A stretch of DNA of 64,000 nt from Gaiellasilicea sp033857955 (GTDB lineage: Bacteria; Actinomycetota; Thermoleophilia; Gaiellales; Gaiellaceae). Location of the stretch: positions 62,001 through 126,000 of the forward strand of contig JAWVCW010000006.1 of NCBI GenBank assembly GCA_033857955.1, written 5' to 3'. The notes beneath the pieces were generated by a model. The model made no database searches. It saw only the letters and a program-made list of their open reading frames with translations, and was not told where the DNA came from. This document shows, one piece after another, positions 1 to 7,881 of this stretch; the stretch's first letter is position 1; every line of letters starts with the position of its first letter. The translations under genes were made by a program, and so were the position numbers.

Positions 1-38
1 CAGTGTAGGGCCGCACTCCGCTGGTAGCGTCGCGCGGA

Positions 39-986
39 GTGGCGGACGTCGCGTATATCCCCGGGGAGCGGGGGCACGAGCGGCGACCGGCAGTCGGCTA
101 CGCGATGGTGATCGCGGCTGCGCTTCTCTTCGCGCTCAACGGCACGGTCTCCAAGGTCGTGCTCCAATCCGGGATCTCCGCGCTCGAGCTGACCCAGGCG
201 CGTGCGACCGGAGCGTTCCTCGGCTTCGCGCTCATGCTCGCGGTCACGCGCCGCAAGACACTGCGCCTCCGCTGGCGCGAGCTCCCGTACCTCGTCGTCT
301 TCGGGATCGCAGGCGTGGCGCTCGTGCAATGGCTCTACTTCGTCGCGATCGGCAGGCTGCCGATCGGGATCGCCCTCCTGATCGAGTACCTGGGGCCGAT
401 TCTGATCGCGATCTGGGCCTGGGCGGTCTTCAAGGAGCCGATCCGACGCCGGATCTGGCTCGCACTCGTCCTTGCAGTCGGCGGCCTCTCGGTCGTTGTG
501 GAGGTCTGGAGCGGCCTCTCCCTCGATGGGCTCGGGATCGCAGCGGCGCTCTGCGCCGCGGTCGCCTATGCGGTATACGTGCTGATGGCCGAGCACGCGG
601 TCAAGTGGCGGGATCCGGCGTCGCTGACCGCTTACGGCTTCTTCTTCGCGGCGCTCTTCTGGGCCGTCGTGGAGCCGCTCTGGCGCTTCCCGACCGCGCG
701 GCTCGACGACAGCGTCTCGCTCCTGGGCCACCTCGAGCGCCACGCGCTGCCGGTGTGGCTGCTCCTGCTCTACGTCGTCGTCGCCGGGACGATGGTCACC
801 TTCCTGCTCGTGGCCGCGGCGCTCCGCCACATCTCCGCGACGAGGGTCGGGATCGTCGCGATGCTGGAGCCGGTGGGAGCGAGCCTTGTCGCCTTCCTCT
901 GGCTCGGCGAGTCGTTCGGCACCGCCCAGCTGATCGGCGGATCGGTCGTCCTGGCGGCGATTCTCCTTGCGCAAACTTCCCGCTAA
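39..986 (+). CDS. EamA/DMT-family transporter (10 TM)
   Basis: A 315-aa polytopic membrane protein of the drug/metabolite transporter (EamA, RhtA/YdcZ-like) superfamily, which exports amino acids or other small metabolites. The translation shows about ten hydrophobic segments arranged as two EamA repeats: the first starts at YAMVIAAALLFALNG and the second follows about residue 160 with GIAAALCAAVAYAVYVLMAE. The C-terminal half holds the typical EP-V-(A/G)-(S/A) motif (MLEPVGASLVAFLWLGE). The GTG at 39 gives a short basic N-terminus before TM1; the ATG at 105 would cut into TM1 and is less likely. The substrate cannot be read from sequence. It lies alone ahead of a secreted protein gene on the same strand. 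Confidence 0.85.
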   Translation: MADVAYIPGERGHERRPAVGYAMVIAAALLFALNGTVSKVVLQSGISALELTQARATGAFLGFALMLAVTRRKTLRLRWRELPYLVVFGIAGVALVQWLYFVAIGRLPIGIALLIEYLGPILIAIWAWAVFKEPIRRRIWLALVLAVGGLSVVVEVWSGLSLDGLGIAAALCAAVAYAVYVLMAEHAVKWRDPASLTAYGFFFAALFWAVVEPLWRFPTARLDDSVSLLGHLERHALPVWLLLLYVVVAGTMVTFLLVAAALRHISATRVGIVAMLEPVGASLVAFLWLGESFGTAQLIGGSVVLAAILLAQTSR

Positions 987-1052
987 TTGCGGGCCCCCTA
1001 TCCCCCGATCGAGGGATGCGACCGTCCGACGGCACCGACATTCTGCCGCGGT

Positions 1053-1541
1053 ATGCAGATTCCGCCGCATATTGGGTTAAGGTTTTGCGTGGTTCTCGTA
1101 GTCCTCGCCGCCCTGGCGCTCGCACCTGTCGGCCAGAGCGCGACAACGCAAACCCGGGCCGAGCGTTCCCTGGTCGAAGCCGTGAACGACGTCCGCGACG
1201 CGCACAACCTGCGCCCGCTTCGGATCGACCCGGCTCTGGTGCGGGCGGCTCGAGGGTATTCGGCCTCGATGCTCCGCCGCAACGTCTTCGAGCACGGCTC
1301 CTTCGCCGACCGGATCGTGCGCCAGGGTGCCCGCGGCCCTGCCTTGGGCGAGAACCTGGCCTGGGGCGTCGGCAGACGAGCGTCTGCGCGCCGCATCGTC
1401 GGCGCGTGGATGAACAGCCCGGGACACCGCGAGAATCTGCTTCGCCCGGGTTGGGACCGAATCGGCATCGGCGCCCTCAAAGGCCGCTTCCTCGGCGTCC
1501 GCGGCGCCACGGTCGTGACAGCGGACTTCGCCGGCAGCTGA
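1053..1541 (+). CDS. Secreted CAP-domain (SCP/PR1-like) protein
   Basis: A 162-aa exported protein of the CAP superfamily. A hydrophobic signal sequence (FCVVLVVLAALALAPVGQSA, about residues 10-29) precedes one CAP domain. That domain carries family signatures: early histidine-containing helix (VNDVRDAHNLRPL), then FEHGSFADR, GENLAWG and WMNSPGHRENLLRPGW, giving the His/Glu/His cavity residues. I chose the ATG at 1053 because it places the signal peptide at the N-terminus; the TTG at 987 would add a non-conserved 22-residue lead. The bacterial role of CAP proteins is poorly defined, so no activity is assigned. It stops 1 nt before the convergent response-regulator stop, so the two transcripts overlap tail to tail. 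Confidence 0.85.
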   Translation: MQIPPHIGLRFCVVLVVLAALALAPVGQSATTQTRAERSLVEAVNDVRDAHNLRPLRIDPALVRAARGYSASMLRRNVFEHGSFADRIVRQGARGPALGENLAWGVGRRASARRIVGAWMNSPGHRENLLRPGWDRIGIGALKGRFLGVRGATVVTADFAGS

Positions 1542-1542
1542 C

Positions 1543-2013
1543 TCAGGTCTCGGCCATCAGCGACCGGAGCTCGGTCAGCTTCTCGCGCCTGAGCTCGTCG
1601 CGCTCGCCGCGTTCCAGCCGCTCGAGCAGGCTGCGCACGAGCGGCGCCAGCTCGACCGGGTTGAACGGCTTGGTGATGTAGTCGACCCCGCCGATGTCGA
1701 GCCCGCGCGCGCGGTCCCGGAACTCGGCGCGGGCGGTGAGGAAGATGATCGGGATCCCCACGGTCTGCTCGTCCTCGAGCAGAGCCTCGGCGACGCCCCA
1801 GCCATCGAGCCCGGGCATCATCACGTCGAGCAGGATCACGTCGGGCTGCTCGGCGCTTGCCTTCGCCAGACCGGAGGGGCCGTCACCCGCCTCGAGCACC
1901 GACATGCCCTCAGCCTCCAGGTTGACACGGCAGAGCAGCCGTATCGGCGCCTCGTCGTCGATGACCAGTACCCGAGTCATGCCCTCTGCCCGTCCCCTAC
2001 CCGTATCTGTCAT
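1543..2013 (-). CDS. CheY-like response regulator
   Basis: A stand-alone receiver-domain regulator of 156 aa with no DNA-binding output domain. The acidic pocket (IDDE, D19/D20), phosphoacceptor D63 in VILLDVMMPGLDG, the TAR threonine and the KPF lysine are all present. A short charged tail (ERLERGERDELRREK) follows. The ATG at 2013 overlaps the kinase stop by 4 nt (ATGA), so the two are translationally coupled. An alternative ATG at 1980 (MTRVLVIDDE) sits behind a GAGGG stretch and gives the standard receiver N-terminus. It should accept phosphate from the upstream kinase and act through protein contacts. Confidence 0.9.
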   Translation of the reverse strand: MTDTGRGRAEGMTRVLVIDDEAPIRLLCRVNLEAEGMSVLEAGDGPSGLAKASAEQPDVILLDVMMPGLDGWGVAEALLEDEQTVGIPIIFLTARAEFRDRARGLDIGGVDYITKPFNPVELAPLVRSLLERLERGERDELRREKLTELRSLMAET

Positions 2014-5000
2014 GTCTCACTCTCGGCGACGCGGAGCTCGAGCACGAACGTCGAGCCGCGGCCTTCGTCCGAGTCGACCCAGATCCTGCCTCCCATCGCG
2101 GTGACGAGACCCTCGGCGAGAAACAGGCCGAGCCCGGTGGCGCCCGCACCGACGGCTCCCGACGACGCCGCATCGCCGCGGTAGAACTTGCGGAAGATCC
2201 GCTCCTGCTCCGCGTGCGGGATGCCGACTCCTTCGTCCTCCACGCTCACCTCGACCGCGTCCTCCTTGCGCCGCGCGGCAACCGTGACCGTGCCGCCGGC
2301 CGGCGAGTAGCGGATCGCGTTGTCGAGTAGGTGGGCGAGCACCTGGCCGAGCTTGTCGCCGTCCGCCTCGGCGGCGAGCGGCCCGTCTTCGAGCGCGACC
2401 ACGAAACGATGGGTCTCCTGCCCGTCCTGGCTCTCGGCGGAGCGCACGGCTTCGCTCACGACGGCACCGACGTCGGTCTCAGCGAGCTGCACCGCCATGT
2501 CGCCGGTGTCGAGCTGGGCAACGGAGAGCAGGCGGTCGACGATCGACGTCAGCCGCTCGGATTCCGAAGCGATGTAGCGCAGGAACGTCGCGCGCTCGTC
2601 CTCGCCGAAGTGGACGTCCTGCCGGAGCAGCGTCTCGGCGAAGCCGTAGATCGACGTGAGCGGGGTGCGCAGCTCGTGCGAGACGGTCGAGACGAAGTCC
2701 GACTTCATCTGCTCGACGCTCCGTTCGGCGGAGATGTCGCGGAACGCGTAGATCCGGCCCGCGACTGCACCGGCCGGGTCGGTCATCACAGCCTCGCTGA
2801 GCGAGAGCCATACCTCTTCGCCGCCGCGCCGGATCGGCACGAGGCGGCTCCCGCCCACAACGCCTTCTTCGGCTTCGAGTGGCCGTCCGAGCGCCTCTGT
2901 CGGCGTCCGCCCGAGCGCGTCGCCCTGCGGGACGCCTGTCACCCGCTCGGCAGCAGGGTTCCAGAGCACGACCTTGCCCTCGCGATCGACCGCGACGATC
3001 CCGTCGGCGACGTTGGCCAGAATCGCCTCGCTCCGCTGCTGCTCCTGGCTCACGCCCTGATAGAGCTCGGCGTTCAGGCGCGCGCTGGTGGCTGTGGCTG
3101 CGAGCGCGAGCAGCACCTCTTCCTCCTCCGCCCGCCAGACCCGCGGCCGCACGCCGTAGACGGCCAGGATGCCTTGCACCGAGCCGTCCGGGCCGACCAT
3201 CGGAACGCCAAGATACGCCGCGTAACCGGCGGCGAGCATCGCGTCCGCATCCCCGATCCGAGCGTCGTCCCGGACGTCGGCGATCGCGCGCGTCGAGCGC
3301 GTCTGGACGATGTCGCCGACGAGCCAGGAGGTCGAGGGTGTTCGCGCACCGATCGAAGCGAGCTCCCCGTCGCCGGTGGCGGCGCGTCCGACCACCTCGT
3401 CGCCCTCGAGTAACCGGATCGAGGCGCCTCCGGCCTCCAGCAGCTCGACAGCGGAGCGTGCGGCGAGATCGAGCAGGTTGTCCGGGTCGAGCTCGCCGGC
3501 GAGCTCGACGCCGGCGCGCGCGAGCCGCTGCGCAAGGAAGCGGGCACGCCGCTCGCGCTCGTACAGCTCACTGCGCTCGAGCGCGCCGCGCGCTGCGCCC
3601 GCGACATGGCCCGCGAGCTCGAGCTGCTCGTCGCCGAACAGCGTCTCGCCCGAGAAGAAGACGAGCACGAGCCCCAGGCCGTCTGCGGCCGGCTGGACGA
3701 GCGGGATGGCCAGCAGCGAGCCGCACCCTGCCTTCTCGGCGGCTTCCGCGAGCCCGGGCGCGAAGCGGCCGTCGCCGCCGAGCCGCCGCGCCGCGAGCAG
3801 CTTCCCTGCACGCGCACACGCTGTCAGCGCCGCGGCCTCCGACCGCAGATAGCCGGCAAGGCCACCGTGGAGGCCGTGGGCGCCCGCGAGCTCGAGCTCG
3901 CCGCCGCCCGAGCGGAGCACGGCCGCGGACGCGCCACCGAGCGCCTCCGCCGCTGCCTGGGCAACGGCGTCGAGCGTCGCCTCTGCGGAGAGCGGCTCGC
4001 TCAGCACCGACGCGATCCGGTAGAAGCCACGCTCGACTCGCGTCTGGCGCGTGCTCTCCTCGTACGCCTCGGCGTTGCGCAACGCGACCGACGCCAGGCT
4101 TGCGAAGGCCTCGATCAGCCGGAGGTCCGACTCGTCGAAGCGATCCGAGTCGCGCGAGCAAACTCCCAGGACTCCGAGCGTCTCCCCGAACGACAGGATC
4201 GGCGCGGCCATCACCTCTTCGAAGATCGCGTAGTTCGCCGTCGGAGGCGGCTGCTCGGTAGCGGCGAAGTTGCGCCGAAGGACCGGCTTGCCAGAAGCGA
4301 TCGCCTCGCCGATCGTGCCGGCCACCGGGAGCCGGCGGCCGACCTCCGAGTCGGGCAGCCCGACCACCGCTCGGCAGACGAGCTCGTTTCCGTCCGGCGC
4401 GAACGTCCAGCAGTCGGCGGCGTCGCCGTCCACCAGCGCGCGCATCTGTTCGACGAGCCGGTCGATCACGACTTCGACGCGCAGGTCGCTCGTCAGCGCC
4501 TCGCCCGCACGCAGGAGCGCCTGCTGCTCGGCAAGCCTGCGGTCGCTCTCGCGCAGCAGCCGGCTCGTGTCGATCGCGATCGCCGCCTCCAGCGCGACGG
4601 CCTCGGCGAGCGAGACCTCGGATCGCGTCCAACTACCGGGTTCGGCGCGGTGCAGGCCGAGCACGCCGATCACACGATCGAACGCGACGATCGGCGTCGC
4701 GAGGACCGCTCGAACGCCGCGATTCGTCAGCTCGTTGAGGCTGCCGAGAGTCGGATCGTCGAGTTCGGGCGCGTCGAGAACGTCACCGACGGCGACCGTT
4801 CGGCGCTCGCGCGCACAGAGGTTGGAGGCCGGCAGGAGGCTTGCGTCGCCGAGCGGCCCGATGCCTTCCGCTGCCCACTCCGCAAGCACGGGAGTCGGTT
4901 CGCCGGGCTCGCCGAGACGGATGAAGCATCGCTCCACGTGCGCGGCCCGCGCAGTCTCCTCGACCGCGACCCGAAGGAGCTCGTCAAGGTTGCGCCGCGA

Positions 5001-5918
5001 GCGGACCGCACGCGAGATCCTCGCGATCAGGCGCTCGCGCTCGAGCGCGTCAGCGAGCGCACCCGCCGAGTGCGTCCGCTCGAGCGCCAGACCCGCCTCG
5101 GAGGCGAGCGTCTCCAGCAGCGTGAGCTCGTCGAGGTCGAAGAGACGCGGCCGACGAACGGCCACGAAGACCACGCCGATCACCTCGCCGCGAGCCCGCA
5201 CCGGAACGAAGGCGCAGCTCTTGACCTGTGCGATCGCGTTCAGACGCTGGTTCACGATCGGAGAGCTCTCGGCGTCGTACACCGCGAAGGCGACGCCCTC
5301 ACGTACGACGGTGCTGATCCCGGACGCCTCCTGGTCGAGAGACACCGACTGGCCGATCAGCCGCTCGTCGTCCCGGCCGGCCACTCGCGCCGAGATGAGG
5401 CGGGCTCGCCGGCCGTCCTCTTCGATCAGCGCGAGGTTGCCGACATCGAGCTCGAAGAGCTCCACCAGCTCGTCCAGGAGCACACGTCCGATCTGCTCGG
5501 GGTCGTCGGCATCGAGCAGCCGGTGAGAGAGGCGGCCGACCCCCGCGAGCTCACGGTCGCGGTGCGCGGAGCGCTGCTCAGCCTCCCGCGCGCGCCGAGG
5601 TCCCGTTACGAGCAACCGGACCTCGCGCCAGTTTCGAGCGACGACGACGAACGGAAGTGCGGCAAACAGGATTCCGAGCAGCGAGATCCACACGTGGCCG
5701 GCGAGCGCGTCGCGAGTGAGAAGTGTCTCGACGCCCGCGACCGCCGCGGCGAGCCCGACGCACGGAAAGATGAGCGCGGTCGCGGCGGCGATCTCGCCCG
5801 CGCGCCCACGCTCCCGCCACAGTGCGGGGGCCAGCGCCATGCCCACGGCCAGGTAGAGCGCCGCGAGAAGGAGCAACGGCACCGCATTGAACAGCACCGC
5901 CTGGGTCTCTGTGTTCAC
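2010..5918 (-). CDS. Membrane-associated multi-GAF/PAS hybrid-input sensor histidine kinase
   Basis: A very large sensor kinase (1302 aa from this start). Three N-terminal hydrophobic segments (within about residues 1-95) are followed by a long run of GAF-type domains, about five between residues 150 and 950. A PAS domain follows near 970-1070 (ILANVADGIVAVDREGKVVLWNPAAERVTG), then HisKA with the phosphoacceptor H1081 (VSHELRTPLTS) and HATPase_c with N-box LLDNAIRYSP, G1 DEGVGIP and G2 GLGLFLAEG. I prefer the GTG at 5918 over the one at 5948 because GAGG lies 8 nt upstream of it. It is coupled to the receiver gene by a 4-nt overlap. The number of GAF modules suggests integration of several small-ligand or redox signals; none can be named. 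Confidence 0.9.
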   Translation of the reverse strand: MNTETQAVLFNAVPLLLLAALYLAVGMALAPALWRERGRAGEIAAATALIFPCVGLAAAVAGVETLLTRDALAGHVWISLLGILFAALPFVVVARNWREVRLLVTGPRRAREAEQRSAHRDRELAGVGRLSHRLLDADDPEQIGRVLLDELVELFELDVGNLALIEEDGRRARLISARVAGRDDERLIGQSVSLDQEASGISTVVREGVAFAVYDAESSPIVNQRLNAIAQVKSCAFVPVRARGEVIGVVFVAVRRPRLFDLDELTLLETLASEAGLALERTHSAGALADALERERLIARISRAVRSRRNLDELLRVAVEETARAAHVERCFIRLGEPGEPTPVLAEWAAEGIGPLGDASLLPASNLCARERRTVAVGDVLDAPELDDPTLGSLNELTNRGVRAVLATPIVAFDRVIGVLGLHRAEPGSWTRSEVSLAEAVALEAAIAIDTSRLLRESDRRLAEQQALLRAGEALTSDLRVEVVIDRLVEQMRALVDGDAADCWTFAPDGNELVCRAVVGLPDSEVGRRLPVAGTIGEAIASGKPVLRRNFAATEQPPPTANYAIFEEVMAAPILSFGETLGVLGVCSRDSDRFDESDLRLIEAFASLASVALRNAEAYEESTRQTRVERGFYRIASVLSEPLSAEATLDAVAQAAAEALGGASAAVLRSGGGELELAGAHGLHGGLAGYLRSEAAALTACARAGKLLAARRLGGDGRFAPGLAEAAEKAGCGSLLAIPLVQPAADGLGLVLVFFSGETLFGDEQLELAGHVAGAARGALERSELYERERRARFLAQRLARAGVELAGELDPDNLLDLAARSAVELLEAGGASIRLLEGDEVVGRAATGDGELASIGARTPSTSWLVGDIVQTRSTRAIADVRDDARIGDADAMLAAGYAAYLGVPMVGPDGSVQGILAVYGVRPRVWRAEEEEVLLALAATATSARLNAELYQGVSQEQQRSEAILANVADGIVAVDREGKVVLWNPAAERVTGVPQGDALGRTPTEALGRPLEAEEGVVGGSRLVPIRRGGEEVWLSLSEAVMTDPAGAVAGRIYAFRDISAERSVEQMKSDFVSTVSHELRTPLTSIYGFAETLLRQDVHFGEDERATFLRYIASESERLTSIVDRLLSVAQLDTGDMAVQLAETDVGAVVSEAVRSAESQDGQETHRFVVALEDGPLAAEADGDKLGQVLAHLLDNAIRYSPAGGTVTVAARRKEDAVEVSVEDEGVGIPHAEQERIFRKFYRGDAASSGAVGAGATGLGLFLAEGLVTAMGGRIWVDSDEGRGSTFVLELRVAESET

Positions 5919-6051
5919 TGGGCGACCTCGGATGATAGAGCTAGCCACCCCGCTTTGAAAGATGGGCCGTCCGGCCTATAGGAACGAGCTGCCGCGAGGG
6001 CTAGCGTCCCTCTACTGGGCGATGCGGACCGCGCCTGGCGCGGAACGCATT

Positions 6052-6100
6052 GGAAACGGGCCCTGTCGCGACGACCCCCCGACGCGGCAGGGCCCTTTCC
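6052..6100. repeat. 18-bp hairpin in the ispH leader / divergent spacer
   Basis: Left arm 6052-6070 and right arm 6083-6100 pair over 18 bp with one bulged C (6057) and one T-G pair (66/87, a wobble on + strand RNA), around a 12-nt C-rich loop. It lies 46 nt upstream of the ispH ATG in the 228-nt spacer to the divergent kinase gene. Neither side has a T-tract, so it does not look like a terminator. It could be an RNA element in the ispH leader or a protein-binding palindrome. Confidence 0.6.
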
Positions 6101-6146
6101 AGACGCCCCAACTCCGGCTCGGGCGGGCGAAGCTACGATCCTCGGG

Positions 6147-7103
6147 ATGGTCGAGCGTGTCCTTCTCGCGTCGCCCCGCGGCTACTGCGCCGGGGTCGAG
6201 CGCGCCGTCGAGACGGTCGAGCTCGCGCTTGAGCACTACGGCCCGCCGGTGTACGTGCGCAAGCAGATCGTCCACAACATCCACGTCGTCCGCGACCTCG
6301 AGGCGCGCGGAGCGATCTTCGTCGACTCCGAAGAAGAGGCGCCGAAAGGCGCGACGATCGTCTATTCGGCACACGGTGTGGCGCCCTCGGTGAACGCCGC
6401 CTCTGCCGGGCTCGGTCACAACGTGATCGACGCGACGTGCCCGCTCGTGACCAAGGTGCACGTCCAGGCCCGCCGCTATGCCGCGGACGGCTATACCGTC
6501 GTCCTGATCGGCCACGCAGGCCACGAGGAGGTCGTTGGGACGATGGGCGAGGCGCCCGAAGCGACCGTGCTCGTCCAGGACGTGGCCGAGGCCGAGGCGC
6601 TCCAGCTCTCGCCGGACGCGAAGGTCGCCTACATCACGCAGACCACGTTGTCGGTCGACGAGACGCTCGAGATCATCGGCGTCCTCCGCCGGCGCTTCCC
6701 TGCGATCCATGCACCGAAGAAGGAGGACATCTGTTACGCCACCTCCAACCGGCAATGGGCGGTGAAGGAGATGCTCGCGGAGGTGGACCTGCTGCTCGTG
6801 ATCGGCTCGCGCAACTCGTCGAACTCGAACCGCCTCGTCGACGTCGCCCGGGCGGGCGGCGTCGCCTCGTACCTGATCGACGACGAGACGGAGGTCGACG
6901 AGGCGTGGCTGGACGGCGTCAAGACGGTCGGCGTGACATCGGGCGCGTCCGCACCTGAGAAGCTGGTCAACCGCGTCTGCGACTGGTTCCGCGCGCATGG
7001 AGTCGAGCGGATCGAGCCGTTCAGGATGGTGGACGAGGACGTCACCTTCCGCCTGCCGGTCGAGCTGCGCCGCGAGCTCGCGCTCGCCGAATCGCAGAGC
7101 TAG
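6147..7103 (+). CDS. ispH: 4-hydroxy-3-methylbut-2-enyl diphosphate reductase
   Basis: IspH (LytB) catalyses the last step of the MEP pathway, reducing HMBPP to IPP and DMAPP with a [4Fe-4S] cluster in the cytoplasm. At 318 aa the length is normal. The three cluster cysteines are present in their motifs: RGYCAGV (C13), DATCPLV (near 97) and ICYATSNRQ (near 192). The substrate-binding histidines (VHNIHVV, SAHGV, GHAGHEE) and the catalytic Glu region are also present. The ATG at 6147 is the only start that fits the conserved N-terminus. It stands as a single gene downstream of a strong hairpin and converges on a zinc-ribbon gene with a 4-nt tail overlap. Confidence 0.97.
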   Translation: MVERVLLASPRGYCAGVERAVETVELALEHYGPPVYVRKQIVHNIHVVRDLEARGAIFVDSEEEAPKGATIVYSAHGVAPSVNAASAGLGHNVIDATCPLVTKVHVQARRYAADGYTVVLIGHAGHEEVVGTMGEAPEATVLVQDVAEAEALQLSPDAKVAYITQTTLSVDETLEIIGVLRRRFPAIHAPKKEDICYATSNRQWAVKEMLAEVDLLLVIGSRNSSNSNRLVDVARAGGVASYLIDDETEVDEAWLDGVKTVGVTSGASAPEKLVNRVCDWFRAHGVERIEPFRMVDEDVTFRLPVELRRELALAESQS

Positions 7104-7399
7104 GCGCGCAGCCGGTCGAGCAGCGAGCCGGCACGCTCGCGCAGGCCGAGAAATGCGGCGAGCCTCTCTGCCTCCTGCTCGTCGATCGAGACTGCGGCCT
7201 CCGCAACCCCGCTCTCGTCCCAGACGCTGAAGCGGACGTGGCCCTCCGCGGTGTAGCGCGAGACGCGCAAGGCCTTGCCGGACTCGCCGCCCGTGCCGGT
7301 GAAGAACTCGACGAGCTTCGCGCGCTGTGGCGCAGCACACCACGGGCAGTAGCGAAACGCCTCGCCGATCGACCCGCCGCAGTGCTTGCACGCGTGCAT
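7100..7399 (-). CDS. Small zinc-ribbon protein
   Basis: A 99-aa protein starting with a zinc ribbon (CKHCGG...YCPWCAAPQ, two CxxC pairs within the first 25 residues). A short beta-rich segment (VSRYTAEGHVRFSVWDESG) and a C-terminal helix (EQEAERLAAFLGLRERAGSLLDRLRA) follow. The ATG at 7399 is preceded by GAGGAGG, a good Shine-Dalgarno sequence. A longer reading upstream lacks conservation-like features and overlaps the neighbouring palindrome. Similar zinc-ribbon proteins of unknown role are frequent in actinobacteria. The function is unknown; nucleic-acid or protein binding is a guess from the ribbon only. Confidence 0.75.
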   Translation of the reverse strand: MHACKHCGGSIGEAFRYCPWCAAPQRAKLVEFFTGTGGESGKALRVSRYTAEGHVRFSVWDESGVAEAAVSIDEQEAERLAAFLGLRERAGSLLDRLRA

Positions 7400-7476
7400 C
7401 GCGCCTCCTCGTCGAGAGCGTAATACCCCTTCGACGCCGCGGCAATCCAGACAGGTCCGCGCGTCAACGTGCCAGC

Positions 7477-7491
7477 CGGGGTCAGACCCCG
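7477..7491. repeat. REP-like palindrome at the 3' end of the HTH gene
   Basis: A perfect 7-nt-arm palindrome CGGGGTCAGACCCCG. The stop codon of the HTH gene (7482-7484) lies inside it. The same 15-mer recurs at 59582-59596, and a related palindrome lies at 7804-7818. Confidence 0.8.
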
Positions 7492-7781
7492 CCCGTGCGC
7501 TTGACGAATGGACCGTGGCGCGCATGCGCCGCCTGCCGGCTGATCCCGAGAGCACCGCCGATCTCCTCCCAGGTCGAAGAATTTCGCCTGGCGGCGGTGA
7601 CCAGCTCGCGCTCGAGGCGATCCAGGGTCTGGCGTACCTCGGTCAGCTCACGGAGTCCCCGCAAGGGGAGATCGATCGTGCGGCCGATCTCCTCCCAGGA
7701 TCGTCCCCACAGGTGTGCCTCGACCACAGGCCGATCGTGAACCGCCGGCATCGACCCGCGCAAGATGCCTAGATGGGCCAT
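7482..7781 (-). CDS. Small helix-turn-helix protein
   Basis: A 99-aa protein with a clear C-terminal helix-turn-helix (SSTWEEIGGALGISRQAAHARHG, read in two parts: TWEEIGGALGIS then RQAAHARHG). A second, partial WEEIG copy is present near residue 28 (SWEEIGRTIDLP), so the protein looks like two diverged HTH units joined by a helix (LTEVRQTLDRLERELV). This type occurs in many copies in actinobacterial genomes and probably binds DNA, but targets are unknown. The ATG at 7781 has AGGCGG upstream. The stop codon is supplied by a GGGGTCAGACCCC palindrome. A related fragment lies immediately upstream, so the locus looks like a tandem duplication that has partly decayed. Confidence 0.65.
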   Translation of the reverse strand: MAHLGILRGSMPAVHDRPVVEAHLWGRSWEEIGRTIDLPLRGLRELTEVRQTLDRLERELVTAARRNSSTWEEIGGALGISRQAAHARHGPFVKRTGGV

Positions 7782-7790
7782 GTCCGCCTG

Positions 7791-7880
7791 TCAGCCCGCC
7801 GAGCGGGGACTGTCCCCGTCCGCGCGGTTGACGAATCGACAGCGGCCCTTGTGCGCGGACGCGCTCTGGATCGCTCGACG
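7791..7880 (-). pseudogene. 3' remnant of a second HTH-gene copy
   Basis: The minus-strand reading ending at the TGA at 7791-7793 gives a tail with SASAHKGRCRFVNR, which resembles the end of the neighbouring HTH protein (RQAAHARHGPFVKR). The DNA also aligns: both copies share CCCCG, then a GCG-rich stretch, then TTGACGAAT, next to a GGGG-N5-CCCC palindrome. No start codon or upper HTH half remains before ileS. I read it as the 3' end of a deleted paralog; chance similarity cannot be excluded. Confidence 0.45.
7804..7818. repeat. REP-like palindrome beside the HTH remnant
   Basis: A perfect palindrome CGGGGACTGTCCCCG at the same place relative to the remnant as the one at 7477-7491 relative to the intact gene. 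The central bases differ from that copy, but the arms begin and end with the same CGGGG/CCCCG. Confidence 0.75.
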
Positions 7881-7881
7881 C

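Noticed and set aside
3606..5981. A 791-codon open frame on the + strand opposite the sensor kinase
   Set aside because: It is a high-GC shadow frame: Arg/Glu-rich low-complexity translation, no domain, and it lies over clear kinase domains.
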